From contig CAYYRC010000005.1 in the NCBI GenBank assembly GCA_964474045.1, positions 80,048 through 144,047 on the forward strand: a DNA stretch of 64,000 nt. Reading direction: 5' to 3'. The notes under the pieces were generated by a model that ran no database searches, was not told where the DNA came from, and saw nothing but the letters and a program-made list of their open reading frames with translations. The stretch comes from JACJWR01 sp964474045 (GTDB lineage: Bacteria; Actinomycetota; Actinomycetes; S36-B12; UBA10799). This document shows, one piece after another, positions 46,259 through 54,442 of this stretch; the first letter of the stretch is position 1, and the number at the start of each line of letters is the position of its first letter. Made by a program: the position numbers and the translations under genes.

Positions 46259-46694
46259 GACCGAAGACGTCGCGTACGACGTGGAGTACACGGAGTACGA
46301 GGACGAGGACTACGACGAGGAGTACGACGGTCCTCGTCAGGCCCGGCTGAAACTCTCCCGGCTCGACCCGTGGTCGGTCATGAAGACAGCCTTCGTGCTG
46401 TCGATCGGACTGGCCATCGTGACCATCATCGCGGTGGTCCTGGTCTGGGGCGTGCTGGCAGCGCTCGGTGTGTTCAGCTCGGTCAACGACACGATCGAGA
46501 GCGTCGCAGGCGCCAGCAGCTCGGTGTTCAACGTGGAGCAGTTCTTCAGCCTCGGCCGTGTCGTCGGGACCGCTGTTGTGCTGGCGGCCCTGAACGCAGT
46601 CCTGTTGACCGTGCTCGCCACTCTGTTCGCCTTCATGTACAACCTCACGGTGCCCTTCACGCGGGGAATCGAAGTCACCCTCAGCGAGGGCTGA
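46245..46694 (+). CDS. DUF3566 membrane protein
   Basis: 149 residues from GTG 46245, with GGAGGAGGAG 4 nt upstream inside gyrA. A strongly acidic N-terminus with repeated E, D and Y (about 3-30) leads to ARLKLSRLDPWSVMKTAFVLSIGLAIVTIIAVVLVWGVL (helix 1), a short outer segment, and a second helix near the C-terminus. DUF3566 follows gyrA across actinobacteria (mycobacterial Rv0007, CwsA-like position). Likely a division or envelope accessory protein; mechanism unknown. Confidence 0.85.
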
Positions 46695-46709
46695 GGGCGG
46701 CCCTTGGGG

Positions 46710-46715
46710 TAGTCT
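46710..46715 (+). promoter_or_regulatory. -10 box of the tRNA-Ile transcript
   Basis: TAGTCT, 35 bp before the tRNA-Ile 5' end, in the spacer after DUF3566. The -35 is not obvious. Confidence 0.45.
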
Positions 46716-46750
46716 GATCGCGCGCCGACCGCCATGGTCGATGCGGTTGC

Positions 46751-46824
46751 GGGCCTATAGCTCAGACGGTTAGAGCGCTTCCCTGATAAGGAAGAGGTCA
46801 GTGGTTCAAGTCCACTTAGGCCCA
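46751..46824 (+). tRNA. tRNA-Ile (GAT)
   Basis: 74 nt. Acceptor GGGCCTA pairs with TAGGCCC; D-arm AGCTCAGACGGTTAGAGC; anticodon arm with loop CTGATAA, anticodon GAT; T-arm with GGTTCAAGTCC. The 3' CCA is not encoded. Same place as the tRNA-Ile after gyrA in mycobacteria. An ORF starts one base after its 3' end. Confidence 0.96.
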
Positions 46825-46825
46825 C

Positions 46826-46951
46826 ATGAAGAAACTATTGCTCGTTGTAGCGCTCCTCGGTGTCGGTTACGTCATCTACCGCCAGGTCTCGGCCAACCAG
46901 GCCGAGCAGGACCTCTGGACCGAGGCGACGTCCGCGCCCGACCTGCGCTGA
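46826..46951 (+). CDS. DLW-39 family small membrane protein
   Basis: 41 residues: MKKLLLVVALLGVGYVIYRQ is a single membrane helix, then VSANQAEQDLWTEATS with the DLW signature, ending APDLR. This is the DLW-39 family found only in actinobacteria between the tRNA-Ile and tRNA-Ala genes downstream of gyrA. The ATG is one base after the mature 3' end of tRNA-Ile, so no separate 5' leader exists after tRNA processing. Function unknown. Confidence 0.9.
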   Translation: MKKLLLVVALLGVGYVIYRQVSANQAEQDLWTEATSAPDLR

Positions 46952-46961
46952 CATCGTCCCT

Positions 46962-47034
46962 GGGGGCGTAGCTCAACTGGCAGAGCACCGCCTTTGCAAG
47001 GCGGGGGTTGAGGGTTCGAGTCCCTTCGCCTCCA
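46962..47034 (+). tRNA. tRNA-Ala (TGC)
   Basis: 73 nt. Acceptor GGGGGCG pairs with CGCCTCC; D-arm AGCTCAACTGGCAGAGC; anticodon stem CCGCC/GGCGG with loop TTTGCAA, anticodon TGC; T-arm GAGGGTTCGAGTCCCTTCG. CCA is not encoded. 10 nt after the DLW-39 stop. Confidence 0.96.
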
Positions 47035-47088
47035 CCCCTGTCCCGATCCATTGGCGCGGCGCCAAGCCGCTGAGAGTGCGAGGTACCC

Positions 47089-47625
47089 ATGACTGCCGCG
47101 ACCGACGTAGCCGTGCTTCACACCAACTTCGGCGACATCCGGGTCAACTTGTTCGCCGACCACGCGCCCAAGACCGTCCGCAACTTCGTCGGCCTGGCTG
47201 ACGGCACCCAGGAGTGGATCGATCCGAGCACCGGCAAGGCCGGCGACGGCCCGCTCTACTCCGACGTGGTCTTCCACCGGGTCATCGACGGCTTCATGGT
47301 GCAGGGCGGCGACCCCCTCGGCACCGGCACCGGCGGCCCGGGGTACCGATTCGGCGACGAGTTCCATCCCGAGCTGCAGTTCGACCGGCCGTACCTGCTC
47401 GCCATGGCCAATGCCGGACCCGGCACCAACGGGTCGCAGTTCTTCATCACCGTCGCCCCCACCCCTCACCTCAACCGGCGTCACACGATCTTCGGCGAAG
47501 TGGCAGATCAGCAGTCGCGCGATGTCGTGGACGCCATCGCGGCGACCCCGACCGGGCGCGGCGACCGTCCTGTGGATGACGTCGTGCTCTCGAGCATCGA
47601 CATTCAGCCGGTGGCCGGCGGCTGA
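47089..47625 (+). CDS. ppiA: Peptidyl-prolyl cis-trans isomerase, cyclophilin type
   Basis: 178 residues. Cyclophilin core: FGDIRVNLFADHAPKTVRNF, VFHRVIDGFMVQGGDP with the catalytic arginine, GPGTNGSQFFIT and HTIFGEV. No signal peptide, so cytoplasmic. Its position after the tRNAs matches mycobacterial ppiA (Rv0009). Overlaps the extended reading frame of the rhomboid gene by 4 bp. Confidence 0.95.
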   Translation: MTAATDVAVLHTNFGDIRVNLFADHAPKTVRNFVGLADGTQEWIDPSTGKAGDGPLYSDVVFHRVIDGFMVQGGDPLGTGTGGPGYRFGDEFHPELQFDRPYLLAMANAGPGTNGSQFFITVAPTPHLNRRHTIFGEVADQQSRDVVDAIAATPTGRGDRPVDDVVLSSIDIQPVAGG

Positions 47626-48518
47626 GCGGCCAGAGTCCTCCCGGCGGGTCCGGTTCCGCCGGTCAGGGGTCGGCCTCGGCCGCCATCCCCTACTGCTACC
47701 GACATCCGGATCGCGAGACCTACATCTCATGCAGTCGCTGCTCCCGCCCTATCTGCCCTGAGTGCATGACGCCGGCTCCTGTCGGCTTTCAGTGCCCGGA
47801 GTGCGTACGCGCGGGCAGTCAACAGTCCAAACTCACGGTCTTGCGCCCCGGAACCCCGGTCGGCGCCGGCGCCGGCGCCGGCAAGCCGTATGCCACGTGG
47901 ACGATCGTCGGCATCAATGTGGCGGTGTTCGTCGTGGAGCTTTTGCTCGGTGTGAATGCGGTGGCCGGTCAATTCGGCATGTACCCGGTGGCCCTAGGCC
48001 TGGGCGGGGAGTGGTTCCGGCTGCCCGCGTCGATGTTCCTGCACGGCTCGATCCTGCATCTGCTGTTCAACATGTATGTGCTGGTGGTCCTCGGCCCCAC
48101 CTTGGAGCGCATCCTGGGCCATGTCCGGTTCGTGGTGCTCTACCTGGTGGCGGGTGTAGGGGGTGCCGTGGCCTCATACGCCTTCTCCAGCCCGATGACG
48201 GTCTCGGTGGGCGCCAGCGGGGCGATCTTCGGCCTCATGGGGGCGCTGCTCGTGGCGGGACAGCGCCTGCGCTTCGACATCAAGACGATCCTGGTGCTCG
48301 TCGGCATCAACCTGGCGATCGGGTTCGTGGTGGGAGGCATCGACTGGCGCGCGCATCTGGGCGGGCTCATCACTGGCGCTGCTCTGGCGGCGGTGATGGT
48401 CTCGCCGGCCGGTCGGCCTCGCAAGGTCGTGGAGTACGGCGGGATCGCCGCCGTACTCCTTGTGCTCGTCGCCGTCACGGCCTTCCGCACCGGCCAGATC
48501 CAGGGAATGCTCGGGTAG
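47622..48518 (+). CDS. Rhomboid family intramembrane serine protease with N-terminal zinc ribbon
   Basis: Six-helix rhomboid: FHG-type helix HGSILHLLFNMYVLVVLGP (His/Asn), catalytic Ser in SVGASGAIFGLMGALLV and His in HLGGLITGA. The first in-frame ATG is 47766, but the frame is open upstream and encodes YCYRHPDRETYISCSRCSRP and ICPEC before it, a B-box-like cysteine/histidine zinc ribbon that relatives carry at the N-terminus. No ATG, GTG or TTG precedes it in frame; a CTG at 47622 overlaps the ppiA stop (CTGA) and is taken as the provisional start (298 aa). The true start is unsettled. Substrate unknown. Confidence 0.8.
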   Translation: MSGQSPPGGSGSAGQGSASAAIPYCYRHPDRETYISCSRCSRPICPECMTPAPVGFQCPECVRAGSQQSKLTVLRPGTPVGAGAGAGKPYATWTIVGINVAVFVVELLLGVNAVAGQFGMYPVALGLGGEWFRLPASMFLHGSILHLLFNMYVLVVLGPTLERILGHVRFVVLYLVAGVGGAVASYAFSSPMTVSVGASGAIFGLMGALLVAGQRLRFDIKTILVLVGINLAIGFVVGGIDWRAHLGGLITGAALAAVMVSPAGRPRKVVEYGGIAAVLLVLVAVTAFRTGQIQGMLG

Positions 48519-48520
48519 TC

Positions 48521-48548
48521 ATCCCCAAGTTATCCACAACCTGGGGAT
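48521..48548. promoter_or_regulatory. Hairpin with DnaA box between rhomboid and crgA
   Basis: ATCCCCA (48521-48527) and TGGGGAT (48542-48548) can pair around a loop that contains a perfect DnaA box TTATCCACA (48530-48538). The two flanking genes converge here, so the hairpin may terminate both; the DnaA box is unexplained. Confidence 0.5.
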
Positions 48549-48583
48549 GAATCACACGGTTGTAAGCAAGAATGTGATTCGCG

Positions 48584-48904
48584 TTACTTCCACTTGGTGG
48601 CGAGCACGAAGCCGACCCCGAAGAAGGCGAAGCCGATGAGCACGCTCCACCATCCCAGGGTGCTGACCACGGGCGCCTCGGGAGCGATGTAGTAGGCCAC
48701 GATGACGATGAGGCCGAGGATGAACATTGCCACCATGGTGGGCACGAGCCAGCGTGGCGAGTCGAGCCTGACCGGCTTCTGCCGGTTGCGGCGGAAGCGC
48801 TTGCGCTCGGCAGTGTTCTTGGCCTGGTGGTAGGACGAGGGCGCAGCCTTGGGGGTTGCGGGGGCCGACGACGTGCCGGCGGATGCGTCGGGTTCTTTGG
48901 CCAT
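48584..48904 (-). CDS. crgA: Cell division protein CrgA
   Basis: 106 residues from ATG 48904 (AGGAGGG upstream). A basic cytoplasmic N-terminus (about 1-45, with AERKRFRRNRQKPVRLDSPRWLVP) precedes two helices (about 48-68 and 78-100) joined by an outer loop; ends FVLATKWK. CrgA is actinobacteria-specific and coordinates FtsZ-dependent division with peptidoglycan synthesis. Divergent from trpG/pabA, as in mycobacteria. Confidence 0.93.
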   Translation of the reverse strand: MAKEPDASAGTSSAPATPKAAPSSYHQAKNTAERKRFRRNRQKPVRLDSPRWLVPTMVAMFILGLIVIVAYYIAPEAPVVSTLGWWSVLIGFAFFGVGFVLATKWK

Positions 48905-48979
48905 GGGTAGTGCCCTCCTGTCGTTGGTGCGACTGTACCCGCACGGCGGTGGCGTGCTCGGATGGGTCATCATGGGCGC

Positions 48980-49603
48980 GTGGGCGCGCAGATTCTGGTG
49001 GTGGACAACTACGACAGCTTCGTGTTCAACCTGGTGCAGTACCTGGCGCAGCTCGGCGCCGAGTGCACGGTCAAGCGCAACGACGAAGTCGTCCCCGGCG
49101 AGGCGCGCGGGTACGACGGGGTGCTGCTGTCACCGGGACCCGGCGCGCCCGCTGATGCCGGGGTCTGCCTGGAGCTGCTGCGCACCGATGCCGGGAGTGT
49201 GCCCATCCTCGGCGTCTGCCTGGGCCACCAGGCTCTCGCCGAGGCCTTCGGCGGGGACGTGGTGCGCGCGCCGGAGCTGCTGCACGGCAAGACGTCACTG
49301 GTCTTCCACGAGGGTGCCGGGGTGCTGGCAGGTCTGCCCAGCCCCTTCACTGCGACGCGCTACCACTCGCTGGCCGTGGCCGAGGACTCGCTGCCGCCGG
49401 AGCTGCAGGTCACGGCCAGGACCGAGAACGGCATCATCATGGGCCTGCGGCACCGCCGCCTGGACATCGAGGGTGTCCAGTTCCACCCGGAGTCGGTGCT
49501 GACCGAGGGCGGCCACCGGATGTTGGCGAACTGGCTGCTGCGCTGCGGCGATCCGCACGCGCTGGAGGCGTCGGTGGGCCTGGCGCCGGTGTCGCCGCGC
49601 TAA
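48980..49603 (+). CDS. trpG: Glutamine amidotransferase, anthranilate/aminodeoxychorismate synthase component II
   Basis: 207 residues from GTG 48980 (an ATG at 48962 is the alternative). Class I glutamine amidotransferase: ILVVDNYDSFVFNLVQYL, GVLLSPGPGAP, the nucleophile Cys in LGVCLGHQALAEAFGG, and the catalytic His/Glu in GVQFHPESVLTEGG. Supplies ammonia to TrpE or PabB; neither partner is nearby, so trpG versus pabA cannot be decided. In mycobacteria the gene at this place is called trpG. Confidence 0.92.
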   Translation: MGAQILVVDNYDSFVFNLVQYLAQLGAECTVKRNDEVVPGEARGYDGVLLSPGPGAPADAGVCLELLRTDAGSVPILGVCLGHQALAEAFGGDVVRAPELLHGKTSLVFHEGAGVLAGLPSPFTATRYHSLAVAEDSLPPELQVTARTENGIIMGLRHRRLDIEGVQFHPESVLTEGGHRMLANWLLRCGDPHALEASVGLAPVSPR

Positions 49604-49645
49604 CTGCACCGGCCGACTCTGGTAGCTCCTCTCGAGCAGCCTGGC

Positions 49646-51514
49646 CTAGGGCGTCGGCGCACCGCCGCCCGTCGCGGTGGCGGTGGCTGCGCCCGTGACG
49701 GTGCCGGTCGCCGTCGCCGTCGCGGTGGCGGTCTCGGTGACCGAGGGGGTGGGCGTGGGGGTGGGGGCCTGGGTCTGGGTAGGGGTCGGGGTGGGTGTGG
49801 GGGTGGGGGTGAACGGCGGCGCCGTGGCGACAGTGATGGTCACCAGCGTGCCCTTCAGCGCAGTGGTACCGCCTTGCGGGGACTGGGCCAGCACCGTTCC
49901 GGGGTCCTTGCTGCCATCCACCTGCTCGACGACGTTGACGTTGAACCCGTAGTTGGCCAGGTCGCTCTTGGCCTGCGCCTGACTCTTGCCGACCACCGAC
50001 GGGACGGGCACCTTGCCGTTCGAGACGGTGATGTTCACCCGGGTGCCGGCGTCCACGCTGGTGTTGAAGGTGGGGCTCTGCTTGGTCACGGAGCCCTGCG
50101 GGGCGTCGCTGTCCTCCTCGGTCACGCTGCCCAGGTTGAGACCGGAGTCCCCCAGGGCCGCGCGCGCGTCCTCGGCGCTGGTCATCCCGATGAGGTTGGG
50201 GACCGTCACCTTGGCCTTGCCGGCGGAGATGACGACCGCAACGCCCTGGCCCTGCTGCAGCTGGCCGCCGGCTATCGGATCCTGCTGGATGATCGTGTTG
50301 GGCTGCTGGTCGGACACCTTGGTCGACTGCGAGCCGAGCTTCAGTCCCACCTTGTTCAGCTCCGCCGTGGCCTGGTCAGGTGTGAGCCCGACGATGCTGG
50401 GCACCGTCACCTTGGCGCCGCCGGAGTCCGAGCGCAGTTGGTTGAACGCGAAAGCCCCACCCAGTGCGAGTAGCGCCACGATGGCGGCCACCGCTACCCA
50501 CACCCACGGGTTGCGCCGCTTCGACTCGGGCTCTGCGGGGACTGGGGACGGCATTGCGTCATCGCCCGTCGGGACGGGATCGATGACAGACGTGCTCAGG
50601 CTGGTCGGCTCGGACCCTGTCGAGGCGATGACCGCAGTCATTCCCTGGGCGGCCGTCACGGGCATCCCCGCGATGGCACGCTCGACGTCGTTGCGGAACT
50701 CCGCCGCGGTCTGGTAGCGGTCCTCGCGGGACTTGTTGAGGGACTTCGCGACGATGGCGTCCACCGCCGGCGGGATCTGCGGGTCCAGCGAGCTGGGCAG
50801 CGGGGGCTCCTCGCCCACATGCTGGTACGCGACCGACACGGGGGACTCGCCGATGAAGGGCGGCCGGTCGGTCAGGAGCTCGAACAGCACGCAGCCGGTG
50901 GAGTAGAGGTCGCTGCGGGCATCGACGACCTCCCCGCGGGCCTGTTCCGGCGATAGGTACTGGGCGGTCCCCATCACGGTGGAGGCCGACGTCAGGTCGC
51001 TGCTGGAGTCGGCCATCGCCCGGGCGATCCCGAAGTCCATCACCTTCACGTCGCCGGTCTTGGTCAGCATCACGTTGGCGGGCTTGATGTCGCGGTGCAC
51101 GATGCCGTGGCGGTGCGAGTAGTCCAGCGCGCCCAGGATGCCGGCTGTGATCTCCAGCGCGCGCTCGGGCAGCAGGCGCCGGCCGCTGCTGAGAAGCTGT
51201 CGCAGCGTCACGCCGTCGATGTACTCCATGACGATGTAGGGCACGCGCACCGCGTCGGCGCCGTCGTGCAGGACGTCCTCGCCGGTGTCGTAGACGGCGA
51301 CGATGTTCGGGTTGTTCAGCGCGGCAGCCGACTGCGCCTCGCGCCGGAAGCGGGCGATGAACTGCGGATCCCGGGCAAGGTCTGGACGCAGCAGCTTGAT
51401 GGCGACGCGACGACCCAGGCGCAGATCCTGCGCCTCCACCACCTCGGCCATCCCGCCGCGGCCGATCTCCTGGCCGAGCTCGTAGCGGTCGCCCAGCAGC
51501 CTCTGCTCGGTCAT
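49646..51514 (-). CDS. pknB: Ser/Thr protein kinase PknB with PASTA domains
   Basis: 622 residues from ATG 51514 (GTG three codons earlier is possible). Kinase domain (about 10-275): GRGGMAEV loop, catalytic lysine in VAIKLL, HRDIKPANVML, DFGIARAMAD, and the activation loop TSASTVMGTAQYLSPEQ. One helix (about 335-358), then three PASTA repeats (VTVPSIVGLTPDQA, VTVPNLIGMTSAEDA, VPVPSVVGKSQAQA). The C-terminus is a TP-repeat and TA-repeat tail of about 55 residues. Senses muropeptides and controls division. Mycobacterial PknB has four PASTA units; here only three are visible. Confidence 0.95.
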   Translation of the reverse strand: MTEQRLLGDRYELGQEIGRGGMAEVVEAQDLRLGRRVAIKLLRPDLARDPQFIARFRREAQSAAALNNPNIVAVYDTGEDVLHDGADAVRVPYIVMEYIDGVTLRQLLSSGRRLLPERALEITAGILGALDYSHRHGIVHRDIKPANVMLTKTGDVKVMDFGIARAMADSSSDLTSASTVMGTAQYLSPEQARGEVVDARSDLYSTGCVLFELLTDRPPFIGESPVSVAYQHVGEEPPLPSSLDPQIPPAVDAIVAKSLNKSREDRYQTAAEFRNDVERAIAGMPVTAAQGMTAVIASTGSEPTSLSTSVIDPVPTGDDAMPSPVPAEPESKRRNPWVWVAVAAIVALLALGGAFAFNQLRSDSGGAKVTVPSIVGLTPDQATAELNKVGLKLGSQSTKVSDQQPNTIIQQDPIAGGQLQQGQGVAVVISAGKAKVTVPNLIGMTSAEDARAALGDSGLNLGSVTEEDSDAPQGSVTKQSPTFNTSVDAGTRVNITVSNGKVPVPSVVGKSQAQAKSDLANYGFNVNVVEQVDGSKDPGTVLAQSPQGGTTALKGTLVTITVATAPPFTPTPTPTPTPTQTQAPTPTPTPSVTETATATATATGTVTGAATATATGGGAPTP

Positions 51515-51605
51515 TGGGCACACTCCCCTCGGCCGGGTGCGGCGGTGGCGGGATCGCCGTCGCGGCGGCTGCTGGCACGTCCTGAAGGCGGACTCATCAG
51601 TGAAC

Positions 51606-53039
51606 TCATCGAATCACTGCCTCCATCACCTGTTTGGCGACCGTCATGGCCTCGATCCCGGAGTCTCCACTGTCGGAGCGCTCGATAGTCACCGCTACCG
51701 CGACTCTAGGGTCTGCCAGGGGTGCCACGCCCACGAACCAGGACACATCCTGGCGGCCGTCGCCGGTCTCGGCGGTCCCGGTCTTGCCGCCCACGCGGAC
51801 GCCGGGGATCTGGGCGGCGACCCCCGTGCCCTGGTTGACCACCGACTCCATCATGCCCAGGAGCTTGGTGGCGTTCGTCGGCGTCATGGCGGTGGCGAAC
51901 TCCTCCGGCGCGGTCGTGGACAGCACCTGCAGGTCCGAGCTGCGGGTGTCGGCGACCAGGTAGGGCCTCATGGTGACGCCGCGGTTGGCGATGCTCGCCC
52001 CCACCATGGCCATCTGCAGGCTGGTGCTGGCAACGTTGAACTGGCCGATGGCGCTCTGGGCGGTCTGCGCCTTGTCCAGTCCGGTCGGGTAGCGCGAGGT
52101 CGCGGCCGTCAGCGGGATGTCGAAGCTGCTGTTGAAGCCGAATTTCTCGGCCTGGGCGTTGAGCGCGTCGTTGCCGAGCTGGTTTCCCAGGTAGGCGAAC
52201 GAGGTGTTGCAGGAAATGGCCAAGGAGCGCTCGAGGGTCACGGTGTTGTCGGCGCCGCAGGCACCTCCCCAGGCGTTGGGGATCGACGAGCTGGAACCCG
52301 GGAGCGGGTACTCGGCGGGCCCGGGCAGCTCGGTGCTCGGCTCGTAGCCGGCCGCCAAGGCCGCGGCGGAGGTGACGAGCTTGAACGTGCTGCCCGGTGG
52401 CTGCAGGCTCACCAGCGGTCGGTTGAGCAGCGGCTGCTCAGGATCGTTCTCCAACTCTGTGTAGTACGCGCTGATCTCGGTCGGGTCGTGGCTGCTCAGC
52501 CGGTTCGGGTCGAAGGAGGGGGACTGCACGAGCGCCAGGATCGCACCCGTGCGCGGATCGATCGCAGTGACCGATCCGACCTTGCCGGCCAAGCCGTCGA
52601 AGGCTGCCTGCTGCGCGGCCGGGTTGATGGTCAGCGACACCACGCCGCCCTGTACCTCTCGGCCGCCGAACAGCTGCCCCAGACGGTCGACGATGAACTG
52701 CGGTCCGCTGCCGCTGAGCACCGAGTTCTCGGCGCGCTCCAGGCCGGTGGCCCCGTAGACCATCGAGTAGAAACCGGTGGCGGGGGCATAGGCCGGCCCC
52801 TCGGGGTAGACCCGCAGGTACTTCAGGGTGTCCTCGGTGGTGACGGACTTGGCGACCTGGGCGGACTGCACGAGCATCGGGCCGCGCTCGCGGTCGTACT
52901 CGGCGAGCAGCACCCGGGAGTTGCCCGGACGATCCTTGGTGGCCTTGGCCAGCACCACCTGCTGGAACGACAGGTTGACCAGCAGCGCTGCCAACAGCAC
53001 GCCCAGCACCAGGGCGAGCATCCGAATCTGGCGGTTCAC
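51606..53039 (-). CDS. pbpA: Class B penicillin-binding protein PbpA
   Basis: 477 residues from GTG 53039, overlapping the rodA stop (GTGA). N-terminal anchor helix (about 5-27), a dimerisation/pedestal region, and a transpeptidase domain with SxxK in PPGSTFKLVTS, SxN in AISCNTSFAYLG and KTG in VGGKTGTAE, all intact, unlike the class A PBP elsewhere in this window. Cross-links peptidoglycan at the septum or pole. pknA, which in mycobacteria lies between pbpA and pknB, is absent; only 91 bp separate them here. Confidence 0.95.
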   Translation of the reverse strand: MNRQIRMLALVLGVLLAALLVNLSFQQVVLAKATKDRPGNSRVLLAEYDRERGPMLVQSAQVAKSVTTEDTLKYLRVYPEGPAYAPATGFYSMVYGATGLERAENSVLSGSGPQFIVDRLGQLFGGREVQGGVVSLTINPAAQQAAFDGLAGKVGSVTAIDPRTGAILALVQSPSFDPNRLSSHDPTEISAYYTELENDPEQPLLNRPLVSLQPPGSTFKLVTSAAALAAGYEPSTELPGPAEYPLPGSSSSIPNAWGGACGADNTVTLERSLAISCNTSFAYLGNQLGNDALNAQAEKFGFNSSFDIPLTAATSRYPTGLDKAQTAQSAIGQFNVASTSLQMAMVGASIANRGVTMRPYLVADTRSSDLQVLSTTAPEEFATAMTPTNATKLLGMMESVVNQGTGVAAQIPGVRVGGKTGTAETGDGRQDVSWFVGVAPLADPRVAVAVTIERSDSGDSGIEAMTVAKQVMEAVIR

Positions 53040-54442
53040 TGGGTCACCGCCGCTGTGGTGCTGGGAGTCGCGAGCGGCACTTGGGCGATGGGCTCCCGCG
53101 CCCGGTGCGAGATGCGCAGCAGCAGCGCCACCATGACCCAGTTGGCCAGTAGCGCAGACCCGCCGTAGGCCAGGAAGGGTGTGGTCAGGCCGGTCAGCGG
53201 GATCAGCCGGGTCACGCCGCCGACGACGACGAACAGCTGCAGGGCCAGCACCGTTGACAGACCGACGGCCAGCAGCTTGCCGAAGTTGTCGCGCACCGCG
53301 ATCGCGGCGCGCAGGCCCCGCTCGATGGCGATGGCGTAGAGCAGGAGGATGGCGAACATGCCGGTGAGGCCGACTTCCTCGCCCAGGGCGTCGGCGATGA
53401 AGTCGGACTTGGCGAACGGGACGAACTGGGGATACCCGTTGCCCAGACCGGAGCCGAACAGACCCCCGTTGGCTAGGCCCATGAGGCCCTGGGCCAGCTG
53501 GTAGGACTCGTCGGTGGCATAGGTCCAGGTGTCCAGCCAGATATTGACGCGCAGCTGCACATGGCTGAACAGCGCCCAGGCGATCAGGGCCCCGGAGATC
53601 AGCAGCAGCGCGCCGATCACCAGCCACGAGCGTCGCCCGGTCGCCACGTACACCATCACGACAAACACGCCGAAGAACATGAGCGCCGTCCCCAGGTCCT
53701 TCTGCACCGCGAGCACAGCCAGCGCGGCCAGCCAGATGACGAGCAGGGGACCCAGATCCCGGGGACGGGGAATCCCGATTCCCAGGATCTTGGTGCGTAC
53801 CACCGCCATGGAGTCGCGCTTGAGGACCAGGTAGCCGGCGAAGAAGATGGTCAGCAGGATCTTGGCGAACTCGGATGGCTGGAACGAGAAGGGGCCCAGG
53901 CGAATCCAGAGCGTCGCACCGTTGATGTTGGCGCCGAGGCCCGGCACCATCGGCAGCAGCAGCAGCGCCACTCCCAGGAACATCGCGGTATAGGTGACCC
54001 GTTGCAGCCGACGATGGTCGCGCACGATCAGCAGGGTGGCGATGAACATGGCCACTGCCAGGACCATCCAGGTGAATTGCACGTTCGCGTCCGCCCGCGG
54101 CAGCTCGGTGCCGTTGCGACGTGCGGCGAGCTGGTCCGCCAGGTCGAGGCGGTGGATCATCGCCAGTCCCAGCATGTTGAGCATGGCCACCACGGGCAGC
54201 AGGTACGGATCGGCGTAGGGGGCCAAGATGCGCACGCCGAGGTGGGCGACTGCCAGCAGGCCGGCGAACGCGCCGACCTCGGCCCAGAAGTCCGTCGGGA
54301 GTGAGCCGTTGATGGTGAGGTCCACGCTGGCATACGCCACTGCGCCGACGATCAGCGCCGCCACCAGCAGCATCGCCTCTACCCCGCGCCGCTTGGGCGC
54401 GGTGACTTCGAGCGGCTCGGCCGTCCCGCCCACGGCGCTCAT
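53036..54442 (-). CDS. rodA: SEDS-family glycosyltransferase RodA/FtsW
   Basis: 468 residues from ATG 54442, overlapping pstP by 4 bp (ATGA). About 12 helices; the SEDS landmarks are PFSFQPSEFAKILLTIFFAGYLV, RDLGPLLVIWLAALAVLAVQKDLGTALMFFGVF, and SDFIADALGEEVGLTG with the catalytic-region aspartate. Polymerises glycan strands together with PbpA. Order within the fhaA-pknB operon matches mycobacterial rodA (Rv0017c). Confidence 0.95.
   Translation of the reverse strand: MSAVGGTAEPLEVTAPKRRGVEAMLLVAALIVGAVAYASVDLTINGSLPTDFWAEVGAFAGLLAVAHLGVRILAPYADPYLLPVVAMLNMLGLAMIHRLDLADQLAARRNGTELPRADANVQFTWMVLAVAMFIATLLIVRDHRRLQRVTYTAMFLGVALLLLPMVPGLGANINGATLWIRLGPFSFQPSEFAKILLTIFFAGYLVLKRDSMAVVRTKILGIGIPRPRDLGPLLVIWLAALAVLAVQKDLGTALMFFGVFVVMVYVATGRRSWLVIGALLLISGALIAWALFSHVQLRVNIWLDTWTYATDESYQLAQGLMGLANGGLFGSGLGNGYPQFVPFAKSDFIADALGEEVGLTGMFAILLLYAIAIERGLRAAIAVRDNFGKLLAVGLSTVLALQLFVVVGGVTRLIPLTGLTTPFLAYGGSALLANWVMVALLLRISHRAREPIAQVPLATPSTTAAVTQ

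Noticed and set aside
49660..49820. GGGGTG/GGTGGG tandem repeat
   Set aside because: Encodes the Thr-Pro and Thr-Ala tail of PknB; in frame and within the gene.
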